Below are positions 1 through 8,308 of a stretch of 64,000 nt of DNA, in pieces. The DNA comes from Bradyrhizobium sp. WBAH42 (lineage in GTDB: Bacteria > Pseudomonadota > Alphaproteobacteria > Rhizobiales > Xanthobacteraceae). The translations under genes and the position numbers were made by a program. Positions within the stretch are counted from its first letter, which is position 1, and each line of letters opens with the position of its first letter. The stretch spans positions 6,581,001-6,645,000 of the forward strand of contig NZ_CP036533.1 in NCBI RefSeq assembly GCF_024585265.1, in the 5' to 3' direction. The notes under the pieces are model-generated. The model ran no database searches. It was not told the DNA's origin and was given only the letters and a program-made list of their open reading frames with translations.

Positions 1-1210
1 GATAGCCGCGCTGCCACATCATGTCTTCGAGGAAGGCAACCTGGCTCTCGTTAATGAACAGCGTCAATTCTCCGGCCTCGGTGAAATCGGTTTGCGCGGC
101 GAGAAGCGTGACGGTGCCGAGACGGCTGTCGCCGTCGCGCCCCATGGCCGCCGCGGCGATCGACAGCAACGTGCCGCCAAGACAATAGCCGAGTGCATGG
201 ATCTTCCGGCCCGGCACGATCTGGCCGATCATGTCCAGTGCGGCCATCACGCCCAGCTTGCGGTAGTCGTCGAAGGCAACATCCCGATCGTTCGCGTCCG
301 GATTGCGCCAGGAGATTACGAAGACGGTGAAGCCCTGAGCGGTCAGGTATTTGACCAGGGAATTCTGCGGCGACAGGTCGAGGATGTAGTACTTCATGAT
401 CCAAGCCGGCACGATCAGAATCGGCTCCGGCCGCACCTGCGCAGTCGTCGGATGATACTGGATCAGCTCGATCAGGCTGTTGCGGTAGACGACCTTGCCG
501 GGCGAAGCCGCCACCGTCTTGCCGACGACGAACTGATCCTCGTCGGCCAGCTTCGAGCCGGAGAGCAGGCGCATCAGGTCGCTGCACCAGTTTTGCCAGC
601 CGAACACGAAATTCTCGCCGCCGCTCTGGAACGCTTTTTCCAGAACCTGCGGATTGGTGGCCGCGAAGTTCGAGGGTGCCAGCATGTCGAGCATCTGGCG
701 CATCGAGAACTCGACGATGGCTTCGTTTGCGTGGGACACGCCGCGTATGCCGGTCGTGGCATCGTGCCACCAACGTTCGGTGAGCAGAAACGCCTGCGCA
801 AGCAGATTGAACGGCGCGGCTTCCCATTGCCGGTCCTTAAAGCGGCGATCCCGCCCCTGCGGCCGAATGACGGACCACGGCTCCTGCGATGGCGCGCGCG
901 CGGCGGCCTCCAGGAGGCGGCCGGAATCGCGGAAGATGTTGCGGGAGAGCTCCATCTGATGCTGAGGCGCCGCCGCAAGATGCGCGCCCCAATCGAGCCA
1001 GGCGAGCGACAAGGCCACGGGCGAGATCCCGCCCGTGAACCGCGCCAGCATGGCATGGAACGCGCGATCAAGCGGATAGGTATCCGTTGCTTGCGGGCAA
1101 GTGCAGTCAGCCGGCGTCCCTGCGACCCTTTCGGGAATCTCGGCAGCTGGCCTGGCCGCGGGAGCTTGCAGCGGCGCTTCGGCCCGTGGAAATATCTTCA
1201 CGACGCTCAT
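1..1210 (-). CDS. phaC: Class I poly(3-hydroxyalkanoate) synthase, N-terminal part (runs off the left edge)
   Basis: Polymerises 3-hydroxyacyl-CoA into polyhydroxybutyrate on the granule surface. The minus-strand reading from the ATG at 1210-1208 stays open to base 1, giving about 403 residues. The N-terminal synthase domain is followed by an alpha/beta hydrolase fold with the modified lipase box GYCLGGT; its cysteine is codon 343 (bases 182-184) and is the acyl-accepting nucleophile in this family. Class I synthases are about 600 residues, so the catalytic Asp and His lie outside the window. It is divergent from a CBS-domain gene, and a FixK/FNR-like box lies 68 bases upstream of the start, suggesting low-oxygen induction of storage polymer synthesis. 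Long open frames on the plus strand here are shadows. The family call is firm. Confidence 0.93.
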   Translation of the reverse strand, partial: MSVVKIFPRAEAPLQAPAARPAAEIPERVAGTPADCTCPQATDTYPLDRAFHAMLARFTGGISPVALSLAWLDWGAHLAAAPQHQMELSRNIFRDSGRLLEAAARAPSQEPWSVIRPQGRDRRFKDRQWEAAPFNLLAQAFLLTERWWHDATTGIRGVSHANEAIVEFSMRQMLDMLAPSNFAATNPQVLEKAFQSGGENFVFGWQNWCSDLMRLLSGSKLADEDQFVVGKTVAASPGKVVYRNSLIELIQYHPTTAQVRPEPILIVPAWIMKYYILDLSPQNSLVKYLTAQGFTVFVISWRNPDANDRDVAFDDYRKLGVMAALDMIGQIVPGRKIHALGYCLGGTLLSIAAAAMGRDGDSRLGTVTLLAAQTDFTEAGELTLFINESQVAFLEDMMWQRGY

Positions 1211-1277
1211 GGCTGATTGTTCCTGCGGGCTTCCGTTCTAGGCCTGCGGCAGGATATGGCGACGCTGCCGCCGCGCG

Positions 1278-1291
1278 TTGAGCTGCATCAA
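1278..1291. promoter_or_regulatory. FixK/FNR-like box for phaC
   Basis: TTGAGCTGCATCAA fits the TTGA-N6-TCAA half-site pattern of FixK2/FNR-type CRP-family activators. Its centre is about 74 bases upstream of the phaC ATG; an activator at -41.5 would place the transcript start near 1243, leaving a short leader. The outer half-sites are perfect, but the core is less symmetrical than in the neighbouring box. Direct observation of sequence; function is inferred. Confidence 0.55.
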
Positions 1292-1338
1292 ATCGCTGCG
1301 CGGATCACAATCGGTCAGTCAGGGCAAGCTTCGTCCGC

Positions 1339-1352
1339 TTGACCTGGGTCAA
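1339..1352. promoter_or_regulatory. FixK/FNR-like box for the CBS-domain gene
   Basis: TTGACCTGGGTCAA is a near-perfect dyad (arms TTGACC/GGTCAA, centre TG) matching the TTGA-N6-TCAA anaerobox. Its centre is about 70 bases upstream of the ATG at 1416, suited to class II activation with a start near 1387. Together with the box at 1278 it gives each divergent gene its own site. Confidence 0.65.
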
Positions 1353-1415
1353 ACCACACCCCGACGGATTCACTAGGCTTTGCGCATTGAAGTTGACATG
1401 CCAGCGGAGTTGTCC

Positions 1416-2144
1416 ATGCGCGCCCACCAGATCATGACCCGATCGGTCATCTCGGTCACCCCCGACACCAGCATCGTCGAAGCGGCCAACATCATGCTGA
1501 AGCGACATGTCAGCGGCCTCACCGTAGTCGACGATACCGGCAAGCTGATCGGCGTGGTGTCGGAGGGAGATTTCATCCGCCGCAGCGAAATCGGCACCGG
1601 GCGCAAGCGCGGGCGGTGGCTGCGGTTCATCCTGGGTCCGGGCAAATCCGCCAGCGACTTCGTCCACGAGCACGGCCGCAAGGTCTCGGAAGTGATGACC
1701 GACTCGCCCGTGACCATCACGGAGGACACCGCGCTCGCGGAGATCGTCGATCTCATGGAGCGGAACAACGTCAAGCGGCTGCCGGTCGTGCGCGGCGACA
1801 AGGTCGTCGGGATCGTGTCCCGCGCCAATCTGTTGCAGGCGGTGGCGGGGCTGGCCCGCGACGTGCCGGATCCGACCGCCGATGACGATCACATTCGCAG
1901 CCGCATCATCGAGACCATGGAGAGGAACGATTGGTGCCCGTTCGGGCTGAACGTCATCGTGCGTGACGGGATCGTTCATCTCAGCGGCGTCATCACCGAA
2001 GAGCGCACACGTCAGGCCGCGGTCGTCGCCGCGGAGAACGTCGAGGGCGTGAAGAAGGTGCACGACCATCTGTGCTGGGTCGACACCCTGTCCGGCATCT
2101 ATCTCAACTCGCCCGAAGACGACGAACTCGCCAAAGCGAGCTGA
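1416..2144 (+). CDS. CBS-domain pair plus BON domain protein
   Basis: About 242 residues. Two CBS motifs (roughly residues 5-60 and 80-140) form a nucleotide-sensing Bateman module; a C-terminal BON domain (about 155-225) is usually linked to membrane or surface association. It probably senses energy state or stress; no enzymatic domain is present. An upstream in-frame ATG at 1380 exists, but 1416 is preferred because GGAG lies 7 bases before it and the protein then begins directly at the first CBS domain. It is divergent from phaC with a FixK-type box upstream, so it is likely part of a microaerobic response. Domain calls are confident; the ligand is unknown. Confidence 0.85.
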   Translation: MRAHQIMTRSVISVTPDTSIVEAANIMLKRHVSGLTVVDDTGKLIGVVSEGDFIRRSEIGTGRKRGRWLRFILGPGKSASDFVHEHGRKVSEVMTDSPVTITEDTALAEIVDLMERNNVKRLPVVRGDKVVGIVSRANLLQAVAGLARDVPDPTADDDHIRSRIIETMERNDWCPFGLNVIVRDGIVHLSGVITEERTRQAAVVAAENVEGVKKVHDHLCWVDTLSGIYLNSPEDDELAKAS

Positions 2145-2170
2145 TCAAGGCAAGCTGATCGCAGCAGAAT

Positions 2171-2635
2171 TCAGCTCGGAATGACGGCGGTGGCTTCGAT
2201 CTCGACGCGCGCCGCCTTCTCGACGAGGCGGACGACCTGAACCAGGGCCATCGCCGGATAGTGCGCTCCGAAGACGTCGCGGTAGACCTTGCCGAGCTCC
2301 TTCAGATTGGCCAGGTACTCGTCCATGTCGACGACGTACCAGGTCAGCCGCACGAGGTGCTCGGGCCGGGCACCGGCCTCGGCCAGGATCGCGGCGATGT
2401 TGTCGAGGGTCTGGCGCACCTGCGCGACGAAGCCGTCCGCAAGACGCTCCTCAGCGTCCCAGCCGATCACCCCGCCGGTGACGACGATGCGTCCCTCGGC
2501 AGCGATGCCGTTGGCATAGCCCTTCGGCAGCGGCCAGCCTGACGGCTGCAGGATCTGCGCCTTGATGCGCGTTCCATCCTCGGCTGCGGTTGGCAGCACC
2601 GCGAGTTGCGGGCTTTTCGGGGTCGTCACTGACAA
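2171..2635 (-). CDS. RidA/YjgF/UK114 family enamine/imine deaminase
   Basis: 154 residues, slightly longer than the usual 130. RidA proteins hydrolyse reactive enamines and imines to ketones and ammonia. The start is read as TTG at 2635, preceded by GAAGGA at a good distance; no suitable ATG lies near it. It ends the minus-strand unit begun by the aryl-CoA ligase, 15 bases downstream of that gene. In an anthranilate pathway the ring-reduced intermediate carries an enamine-type amino group, so deamination by this protein is an attractive role. That role is inference; a generic housekeeping RidA is the alternative. Confidence 0.85.
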   Translation of the reverse strand: MSVTTPKSPQLAVLPTAAEDGTRIKAQILQPSGWPLPKGYANGIAAEGRIVVTGGVIGWDAEERLADGFVAQVRQTLDNIAAILAEAGARPEHLVRLTWYVVDMDEYLANLKELGKVYRDVFGAHYPAMALVQVVRLVEKAARVEIEATAVIPS

Positions 2636-2650
2636 TTCTCTATCCTTCTC

Positions 2651-4342
2651 TCATTCCGCGGCGACGCCCGAGGACGTCACTGCGGCCTGCGCCAGCTGCC
2701 GCAGGGCAAAGCGCTTCAGCTTGCCGGTCTCGGTCTTCGGCAATTGCGCCACGAACTCGATGGCGCGTGGATATTTGTACGGCGCGATCTCGCGTTTGAC
2801 ATGCTCCTGCAACTCGGCCACCAGCTGAGCGTCAGGCGTCACGCCGGGCGCGGCAATGACATAGGCCTTCACGATCATGCCGCGGGCCTCGTCGGGCGCA
2901 CCGACCACACCGCATTCGGCGACCGCCGGATGCGTGAGCAGCGCCGCTTCGACGTCAGTCCCCGCGATGTTGTAGCCGGCCGACACGATCATGTCGTCGG
3001 AGCGCGACTGGTACCAGAAATAGCCGTCGCTATCCATCAAATAGGTGTCGCCGGTGATGTTCCAGCCGTTCTGGACGTATTTCCGCTGCCGCTCGTCGGC
3101 CAGATAGCGGCAGCCGGTCGGCCCGCGCACGGCGAGACGGCCCATCGTTCCCGGCGGCACATCGCGGCCCTCATCATCGACGATCTTGGCTTCATAGCCC
3201 GGCACGGGCTTGCCGGTGGCGCCGGGGCGGATCTCGTCCTCGGTCGCGCTGATGAAGATGTGCAGCATCTCGGTCGAACCGATGCCGTCCATCAGCTTGA
3301 TCCCGGTCGCCTTGAGCCAGGCATCGAATGTCGGCTTGGGAAGGGTCTCGCCCGCGGAGACGCATTTGCGGAGCGAAGAAATGTCGCGGCCCGCGAGCTT
3401 GCCGAGCATGGCGCGGTATGCGGTCGGCGCCGTGAAGCAGACCGTGGTCTTGTACTGCTCGATCGCATTCAGAATGTCGTCCGGCGTCGTCTTCTCCAGC
3501 ACGACGAAGGAGGCGCCGATATGCATCGGAAACAGCACGCCGCCGAAGCCGAAGGTGAAGGCGAGCGGCGCCGAGCCGACGAAGCGATCCTTTTGCTCGG
3601 CGCGCAGGATGTTGCGTGCGTAACCGTCACAGACCGCGAGCATGTCGCGGTGGAAATGCATGGTGCCCTTGGGATCGCCGGTCGTGCCCGAGGTGAAGGC
3701 GATCAGACAGATATCGTCGGCGGCGGTATCGACGGCCTTGAAGTCAGGGCTGGCATCGGCGATCAGCGCTTCGAGCGAATCCGCCGCGCCGTTGCCCCAA
3801 TAGACCACGTGTTTGAGGCCGGGCGCTGCGGCTTTCGCCTTCTCCATCTCGTCGGCGAGCTTTCCGTCGCACAGCGCCAGCGTGATCTCCGCCTTCTGGA
3901 TCGGATAGGACAGCTCCTTGGCGCGCAACAGCGGCATCGTCGCGACGCAAATACCGCCGGCCTTGATCACCGCGAGATAAGTCGCAACCATCATCGGGTT
4001 GTTGGCCGAACGCAGCAGCACGCGCCCGCCGGTGACGAGACCGAGCTTGCCAACCAGCACATTGGCGATGCGGTTCACCAGCGCCTGCAGCTCGCGATAG
4101 GTGTAGCTGACGGCTGGGCTGATGACGCAAGGGGCATCGCCCTGGCCCTGCTCGACCCAGCGATCGAGGAAATAGCTGACGCAGTTCAGTCGCGGTGGAT
4201 AGTGCAGCTCCGGCCGCGTGAAGATGAATTCGGGCCAGAGCTCGCGCGGCGGCAGGTGTTGCCGCGCGAACGTATCGACATGGGCCGTCGCGACGCTGCC
4301 GTCAGACGAGCCCGTTACTTGAATCTTGGCGGCGTTGGCCAT
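2651..4342 (-). CDS. Benzoate-CoA ligase family enzyme, probable 2-aminobenzoate-CoA ligase
   Basis: 563 residues, the length of benzoate/2-aminobenzoate-CoA ligases. It activates an aromatic acid with ATP and CoA through an acyl-AMP. The AMP-binding P-loop FTSGTTGDPKG is at residues 216-226, and the C-terminal lid has the usual GKLKRF region with its lysine. An operator-like inverted repeat (4394-4409) sits 52 bases upstream of the ATG, and the MarR gene follows further upstream on the same strand. Co-occurrence with the monooxygenase/OYE fusion at 8309-10660 makes 2-aminobenzoate the most likely substrate; salicylate or benzoate are alternatives that sequence alone does not exclude. Confidence 0.85.
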   Translation of the reverse strand: MANAAKIQVTGSSDGSVATAHVDTFARQHLPPRELWPEFIFTRPELHYPPRLNCVSYFLDRWVEQGQGDAPCVISPAVSYTYRELQALVNRIANVLVGKLGLVTGGRVLLRSANNPMMVATYLAVIKAGGICVATMPLLRAKELSYPIQKAEITLALCDGKLADEMEKAKAAAPGLKHVVYWGNGAADSLEALIADASPDFKAVDTAADDICLIAFTSGTTGDPKGTMHFHRDMLAVCDGYARNILRAEQKDRFVGSAPLAFTFGFGGVLFPMHIGASFVVLEKTTPDDILNAIEQYKTTVCFTAPTAYRAMLGKLAGRDISSLRKCVSAGETLPKPTFDAWLKATGIKLMDGIGSTEMLHIFISATEDEIRPGATGKPVPGYEAKIVDDEGRDVPPGTMGRLAVRGPTGCRYLADERQRKYVQNGWNITGDTYLMDSDGYFWYQSRSDDMIVSAGYNIAGTDVEAALLTHPAVAECGVVGAPDEARGMIVKAYVIAAPGVTPDAQLVAELQEHVKREIAPYKYPRAIEFVAQLPKTETGKLKRFALRQLAQAAVTSSGVAAE

Positions 4343-4393
4343 CGCACGCTCCTTTCAGCATGGATTGCACCCGGCAGCACGATCTGGGAAAAC

Positions 4394-4409
4394 ATTTTAG
4401 GCTTAAAAC
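4394..4409. promoter_or_regulatory. Operator copy 1 (MarR-type inverted repeat)
   Basis: ATTTTAGGCTTAAAAC; its reverse complement differs from the copy at 10695 by one base. It lies 52 bases upstream of the aryl-CoA ligase start. Confidence 0.75.
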
Positions 4410-4490
4410 AATTTCGCGCAATAGGGGATTTTGGGCATCCCGTGCTTTTTCATGCGGCAAAGGGGTGGGCGGCCTGTCGCGCCCGCACGG

Positions 4491-5021
4491 TCAGGGCCGG
4501 CGGCGGGCGGCCGATTTCTGCGCGGACGCCTTGGTCTTGGCGAGGAGGCGCATCAGTTCGCGCACGTCCTTCGGCGAGAGGTCGGCGAACAGATCGGCGA
4601 TCCAGGCCTCGTGCTCGGCGGCCATCCTGCGGAACTCGGCACGCCCGAGCTTGGTCAGCCGGATCACCTGGACGCGGCGGTCGGTCTCCGAGGTCCGCCG
4701 GTCGAGATGGCCTGATTCCACCAGACGCTCAACGAGCCCGGTCACATTGCCGTTCGACACCATCATGCGCTTGGAGACATCGGAGAGCGTCATGCCGTCA
4801 GGCGCCTTGTCGAGCTGCGCCATCAGGTCGAAGCGCGGCAGCGTGACGTCGAACCGCTGCCGCAGCCGGCCGCGCACCTCGCCCTCGATCAGCGTCGTGC
4901 AGGTCAAGAGCCGCAGCCACAGCCGAAGCTCTTCGGCATGGTCCTCCGGTGTTTCGACGGCCTTGGTCTCGGAATCGAGCATGTCGATGCAGCCACTCAC
5001 GGCCGGCATTGGCGCCGGCAC
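4491..5021 (-). CDS. MarR-family transcriptional regulator of the aryl-CoA regulon
   Basis: 176 residues with a winged helix-turn-helix centred on the segment TLSDVSKRMMVSNGNVTGLV and the wing following it (DRRTSETDRR). MarR proteins are dimeric repressors released by aromatic acids or aryl-CoA esters. The start is drawn at GTG 5021; ATGs at 5009 and 4982 are alternatives because the first 15 residues are not typical of the family. An operator-like repeat (5034-5049) abuts the start, consistent with autoregulation, and further copies precede the ligase, binding-protein, monooxygenase, SDR and hydrolase genes. Family is certain; the inducer is unknown. Confidence 0.9.
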   Translation of the reverse strand: MPAPMPAVSGCIDMLDSETKAVETPEDHAEELRLWLRLLTCTTLIEGEVRGRLRQRFDVTLPRFDLMAQLDKAPDGMTLSDVSKRMMVSNGNVTGLVERLVESGHLDRRTSETDRRVQVIRLTKLGRAEFRRMAAEHEAWIADLFADLSPKDVRELMRLLAKTKASAQKSAARRRP

Positions 5022-5033
5022 GGATTCCCCAAC

Positions 5034-5049
5034 ATTTTGAGCTTCAAAT
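5034..5049. promoter_or_regulatory. Operator copy 2 (MarR-type inverted repeat)
   Basis: ATTTTGAGCTTCAAAT, 13 bases from the MarR start codon on its upstream side. It is placed to block the MarR promoter and belongs to the six-copy set. Confidence 0.7.
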
Positions 5050-5102
5050 AAATCCGGGCCGGCTGCAAGTCCAAAGCTGCAACAATCGACCGCACGCCGA
5101 TT

Positions 5103-5118
5103 TCTTTAGGCTTCAAAT
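5103..5118. promoter_or_regulatory. Operator copy 3 (MarR-type inverted repeat)
   Basis: TCTTTAGGCTTCAAAT, 69 bases from copy 2 and about 140 bases upstream of the binding-protein gene at 5261. The divergent MarR/transport intergenic region therefore holds two copies. Confidence 0.65.
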
Positions 5119-5260
5119 ATTTGGCGCGCCGCTTGCATGCAACCCTGCCCGCAGGATGCGACGCCTCGCGCTCGGCTTGCCGCGGCGGCCGTCATCGGCA
5201 TAAGCTTTGGATTGGAGTACGTGGCTTGCAGCGCAAGCCAGTCGTCACGAGGGACAGATC

Positions 5261-6436
5261 ATGAAGACGCAAATGACCTTGGCCGCAGCCGCGATGCTGC
5301 TCGGCACCGTGGCCACCCCTGCCCTCGCCCAGGAAAAAATCAAGCTCGGTGTGATCGTGACCCTGTCGGGACCCGCCGCAGCGCTGGGCCAGCAGGTTCG
5401 CGACGGCTTCGCGCTCGCCGTGAAGGATCTCGGCAGCAAGATGGGCGGCCGCGACGTCGAGCTCGTCGTCGTCGACGACGAGCTGAAGCCGGATGCAGCG
5501 GTGACCAAGGTGAAGGGTCTTCTGGAGCGCGAGAAGGTCGACTTCGTGGTCGGGCCGATCTTCTCCAACATCCTCCAGGCCATCCACCGGCCCATCACGG
5601 AATCGAAAACCTTCCTGATCAGCCCCAATGCCGGCCCCTCGACATTCGCCGGCAAGGACTGCAACCCGTTCTTCTATGTGACGTCTTATCAGAACGATCA
5701 GGTGCACGAGATCCTCGGCAAGGTCGCGCAGGATCGCGGCTACAAGCGCATGTACCTGATGGTGCCGAACTATCAGGCCGGCAAGGATTCGGTGGCGGGC
5801 TTCAAGCTCGACTACAAGGGCGAGATCGTCGAGGAATCCTACATGCCGCTGAACACGCTGGATTTCCAGCCGGAGCTCTCCAAGATCTCCTCACAGAAGC
5901 CCGATGCACTGTTCACGTTCATGCCGGGCGGCCTCGGCGTCAATCTCGTCAAGCAGTACCGGCAGGCCGGGCTCGCCGACACCATTCCAGTGCTGTCGGC
6001 CTTCACGGTCGATGAATCGACCCTGCCGGCGCAGCAGGATGCGGCGGTCGGCATGTTCGGCGGCGCGAACTGGGCACCCAACCTCGACAATCCCCAGAAC
6101 AAGAAGTTCGTTGCCGCCTACGAGGCCGCCTACAATAGCGTTCCCGGCACTTACGCCTCCCAGGCCTACGACACCGCGATGCTGATCGACAGCGCCGTCA
6201 AGGCCGTGAAGGGCGACCTTTCCAACAAGGACGCCGTTGGCGCCGCGTTGAAGAAGGCCGACTTCACCTCGCTGCGCGGGGCCTTCAAGTTCAACCACAA
6301 CAATTATCCGATCCAGGATTTCTACCTGACCAAGGTCGCCAAGCGTCCGGACGGCAAGTTCCAGACCGAGATCGTGCAGAAGGTGTTCGAGAATTACGGC
6401 GACCGCTATGCCAAGGACTGCAAGGCGACGAACTGA
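5261..6436 (+). CDS. Liv/HAAT-type ABC transporter substrate-binding protein
   Basis: 391 residues. A signal peptide with cleavage after ALA (about residue 23) precedes a type 1 periplasmic binding fold (IKLGVIVTLSGPAAALGQQV at the start of the mature part). Members near aryl-CoA operons bind aromatic acids and deliver them to Liv-type permeases. No permease or ATPase of this type is adjacent, so it either uses a distant system or acts as a sensor. The ATG at 5261 is chosen over the earlier one at 5207 because GAGGGA stands 6 bases upstream and the signal peptide begins there. The preceding intergenic region carries operator copies 2 and 3. The stop codon lies inside a palindromic repeat. Confidence 0.88.
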   Translation: MKTQMTLAAAAMLLGTVATPALAQEKIKLGVIVTLSGPAAALGQQVRDGFALAVKDLGSKMGGRDVELVVVDDELKPDAAVTKVKGLLEREKVDFVVGPIFSNILQAIHRPITESKTFLISPNAGPSTFAGKDCNPFFYVTSYQNDQVHEILGKVAQDRGYKRMYLMVPNYQAGKDSVAGFKLDYKGEIVEESYMPLNTLDFQPELSKISSQKPDALFTFMPGGLGVNLVKQYRQAGLADTIPVLSAFTVDESTLPAQQDAAVGMFGGANWAPNLDNPQNKKFVAAYEAAYNSVPGTYASQAYDTAMLIDSAVKAVKGDLSNKDAVGAALKKADFTSLRGAFKFNHNNYPIQDFYLTKVAKRPDGKFQTEIVQKVFENYGDRYAKDCKATN

Positions 6437-6504
6437 GCATGATCGGACCCGAAGGGCCGCGGTAGCGCAAGATGCGCAGCGGTTTTCCGAACATGATCAT
6501 GCTC
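6435..6504. repeat. Bradyrhizobial-type 70-bp palindromic repeat
   Basis: The ends are perfect 10-bp inverted repeats, GAGCATGATC and GATCATGCTC, with an internal CGCAAGATGCGCAGCG segment. The element overlaps the stop codon of the binding-protein gene and lies before the cupin gene. Repeats of this type are common between genes in the Bradyrhizobium/Rhodopseudomonas group (from memory; copy number here not tested). Confidence 0.75.
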
Positions 6505-6541
6505 TAACAAGAGCCGCGCAGCGCGTTACGGGAGGACTGCA

Positions 6542-6997
6542 ATGAAGAGCGAAATCACCGGCATCACGCGGGCCAATGAGGGAATCCAGGGCATTTCCTG
6601 GAACATCCTCGGCCAGACCTACGTGCCGAAGAGCTACGCCGAGAACAGCTTCTCCTGGCACGCGACGCTGCCGCCGGGCACCTTCGTGCCGCCGCACATT
6701 CATCCCGACCAGGATGAATATCTCTACATGCTGGAGGGAAAGCTGGATTTCGTGCTGGGCAATTCAGAGGCGCAGGCAACCGCGGGCGACCTGATCCGCC
6801 TCGGCATGGGCGTGCCGCACGGCATCTTCAACAAGTCGGAGCAGACCGCCAAGGTGCTGTTCTGGGTCTCGCCGAGCCGCAAGCTGTTCGACCTGTTCTG
6901 GGGTCTTCACAACATGAAGGAGCAGAAGCCGGAGGACGTCGTGGCGATGGCCGCCGAGTTCAACATCCACTTCCTTCCGCCGCCGCCCGGCGGCTAG
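6542..6997 (+). CDS. Single-domain cupin protein
   Basis: 151 residues. Cupin motif 1 is complete (H52-x-H54, E59, G66) and motif 2 supplies H93 (VPHGIFN), so a metal site is likely. Small cupins like this include aromatic-ring dioxygenases and binding proteins; the substrate cannot be read from sequence. GGGAGG precedes the ATG. It lies downstream of the binding-protein gene and is convergent with the FAD monooxygenase, so it probably belongs to the aromatic regulon. Confidence 0.85.
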   Translation: MKSEITGITRANEGIQGISWNILGQTYVPKSYAENSFSWHATLPPGTFVPPHIHPDQDEYLYMLEGKLDFVLGNSEAQATAGDLIRLGMGVPHGIFNKSEQTAKVLFWVSPSRKLFDLFWGLHNMKEQKPEDVVAMAAEFNIHFLPPPPGG

Positions 6998-7006
6998 CGG
7001 CGCGCG

Positions 7007-8257
7007 TCAGGCGCGCACCGCCGCAAGACCCGGCACCGCGGCGAAGCCTGCCTTGGTGGCATAGCCGCGCACGATGGCCTCGCGCTGGGAATAGCTCAGG
7101 ACGTTGTCGACATTGTCGAAACCGTCGGGCGCGAGCTGCTCGACGGCGTCGATGACGCCCTCGGGGCCCCCGCGCCGGTTGGAGCGGACGATCTCGGCCG
7201 TCATCGGCAGGCGCTTCTTCTCGTACTCGAGCAAGGCCTGACGCGGGTGTTCGGCGCGCACCAGCGCATCCGCAAGGCAGCGCGCGTCGAGAATGGCCTG
7301 CGAGGCGCCGTTCGACCCCACCGGATACATCGGATGCGCGGCGTCGCCGAGCAGCGTGACCCTGCCCGATGACCAATATGGCAAGGGATCGCGATCGCAG
7401 GTCGGATATTCGTAGAATTCGGGCGTTGCCGAGATCAGGCTCTTCACGTCGATATAGGGCACCGAGAAGCGCGCCACATGCGGCATCAGCTCTTCGCGGC
7501 GGCCCGGCCGCGACCAGTCTTCCTTCCGCGGCGGCGGCGCGTTGCCCTCGCCCACTTTCACCAGCACCGCCCAATTGGTCAGGCGGCTCGCCGGGCTCGA
7601 TCCTTCCGCGATCGGATAGATCACCACCTTGGCGTTGAGACCGCCGGCCACGATCATCGATTTGCCGGTCAGGAACAGCGGCCAGTCACGCGCACCGCGC
7701 CACAGCATGAGGCCATTCCAGCACGGCGGCCCTTCGTTCGGAAACAGCGTCTCGCGGACGCGCGAGTGAATGCCGTCGGCACCGATCAGGATATCGCCTC
7801 GCGCGGTGTGGACATGGGCGCCGGAGCGATCGAAGAAGTAAGCGGTGACGCCGCCCTCGTCCTGCGTGAAGGCGCCGAGCCGGCAGCCGGTGTGGATCGC
7901 CTCGCGGCCCAACCGCTCCTCGACGGCGCGATGGATGACGGCCTGAAGGCGGCCGCGATGGATCGAGAATTGCGGCACGTCGTGGCCGGCGTCGATGCCG
8001 CGGGCTTCGCGCCAGACCTCCTGGCCGTGGCGATTGAGATAGTAGAGCTGGTCGGTGCGAACAGCGACGTCGTCGAGCTTCTGCAACAGGCCGAGGCCGG
8101 CCAACTCCCGCATGGCATGCGGCAGCGTGTTGATGCCGACGCCGAGCTCGCGAATGGTGTCGGCCTGCTCGAAGATCTCGCAATCCAGGCCGCGCGAGCG
8201 GAACATCAATGCCGTGGTGAGACCACCGATACCGCCACCGACGATAATCGCCTTCAT
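7007..8257 (-). CDS. FAD-dependent aromatic monooxygenase (salicylate-hydroxylase/PhzS-like)
   Basis: 416 residues, group A flavoprotein hydroxylase. The dinucleotide motif GGGIGG is at 7-12, the DG motif (GADGIHSR) at about 159-166 and the GD motif GDAAHP at 294-299, all intact. Such enzymes hydroxylate aromatic rings with NAD(P)H and oxygen. It sits 51 bases downstream of the large monooxygenase/OYE fusion on the same strand and is probably co-transcribed with it. It may hydroxylate a pathway side product or a free aromatic acid; the substrate is not assignable. Confidence 0.85.
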   Translation of the reverse strand: MKAIIVGGGIGGLTTALMFRSRGLDCEIFEQADTIRELGVGINTLPHAMRELAGLGLLQKLDDVAVRTDQLYYLNRHGQEVWREARGIDAGHDVPQFSIHRGRLQAVIHRAVEERLGREAIHTGCRLGAFTQDEGGVTAYFFDRSGAHVHTARGDILIGADGIHSRVRETLFPNEGPPCWNGLMLWRGARDWPLFLTGKSMIVAGGLNAKVVIYPIAEGSSPASRLTNWAVLVKVGEGNAPPPRKEDWSRPGRREELMPHVARFSVPYIDVKSLISATPEFYEYPTCDRDPLPYWSSGRVTLLGDAAHPMYPVGSNGASQAILDARCLADALVRAEHPRQALLEYEKKRLPMTAEIVRSNRRGGPEGVIDAVEQLAPDGFDNVDNVLSYSQREAIVRGYATKAGFAAVPGLAAVRA

Positions 8258-8308
8258 CGCCCTAACTCCACTCGAAACACAGGCAATGAGTTAACGTCGC
8301 ACGGGCAG

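Noticed and set aside
92..1216. 374-codon open frame on the plus strand
   Set aside because: Shadow of phaC: the minus-strand reading has the GYCLGGT box and synthase sequence, while this frame is Arg/His-rich without domains.
2744..4846. 700-codon open frame on the plus strand
   Set aside because: Lies opposite the complete CoA ligase and MarR genes; its translation is low-complexity Arg/Gly/His and has no motif.
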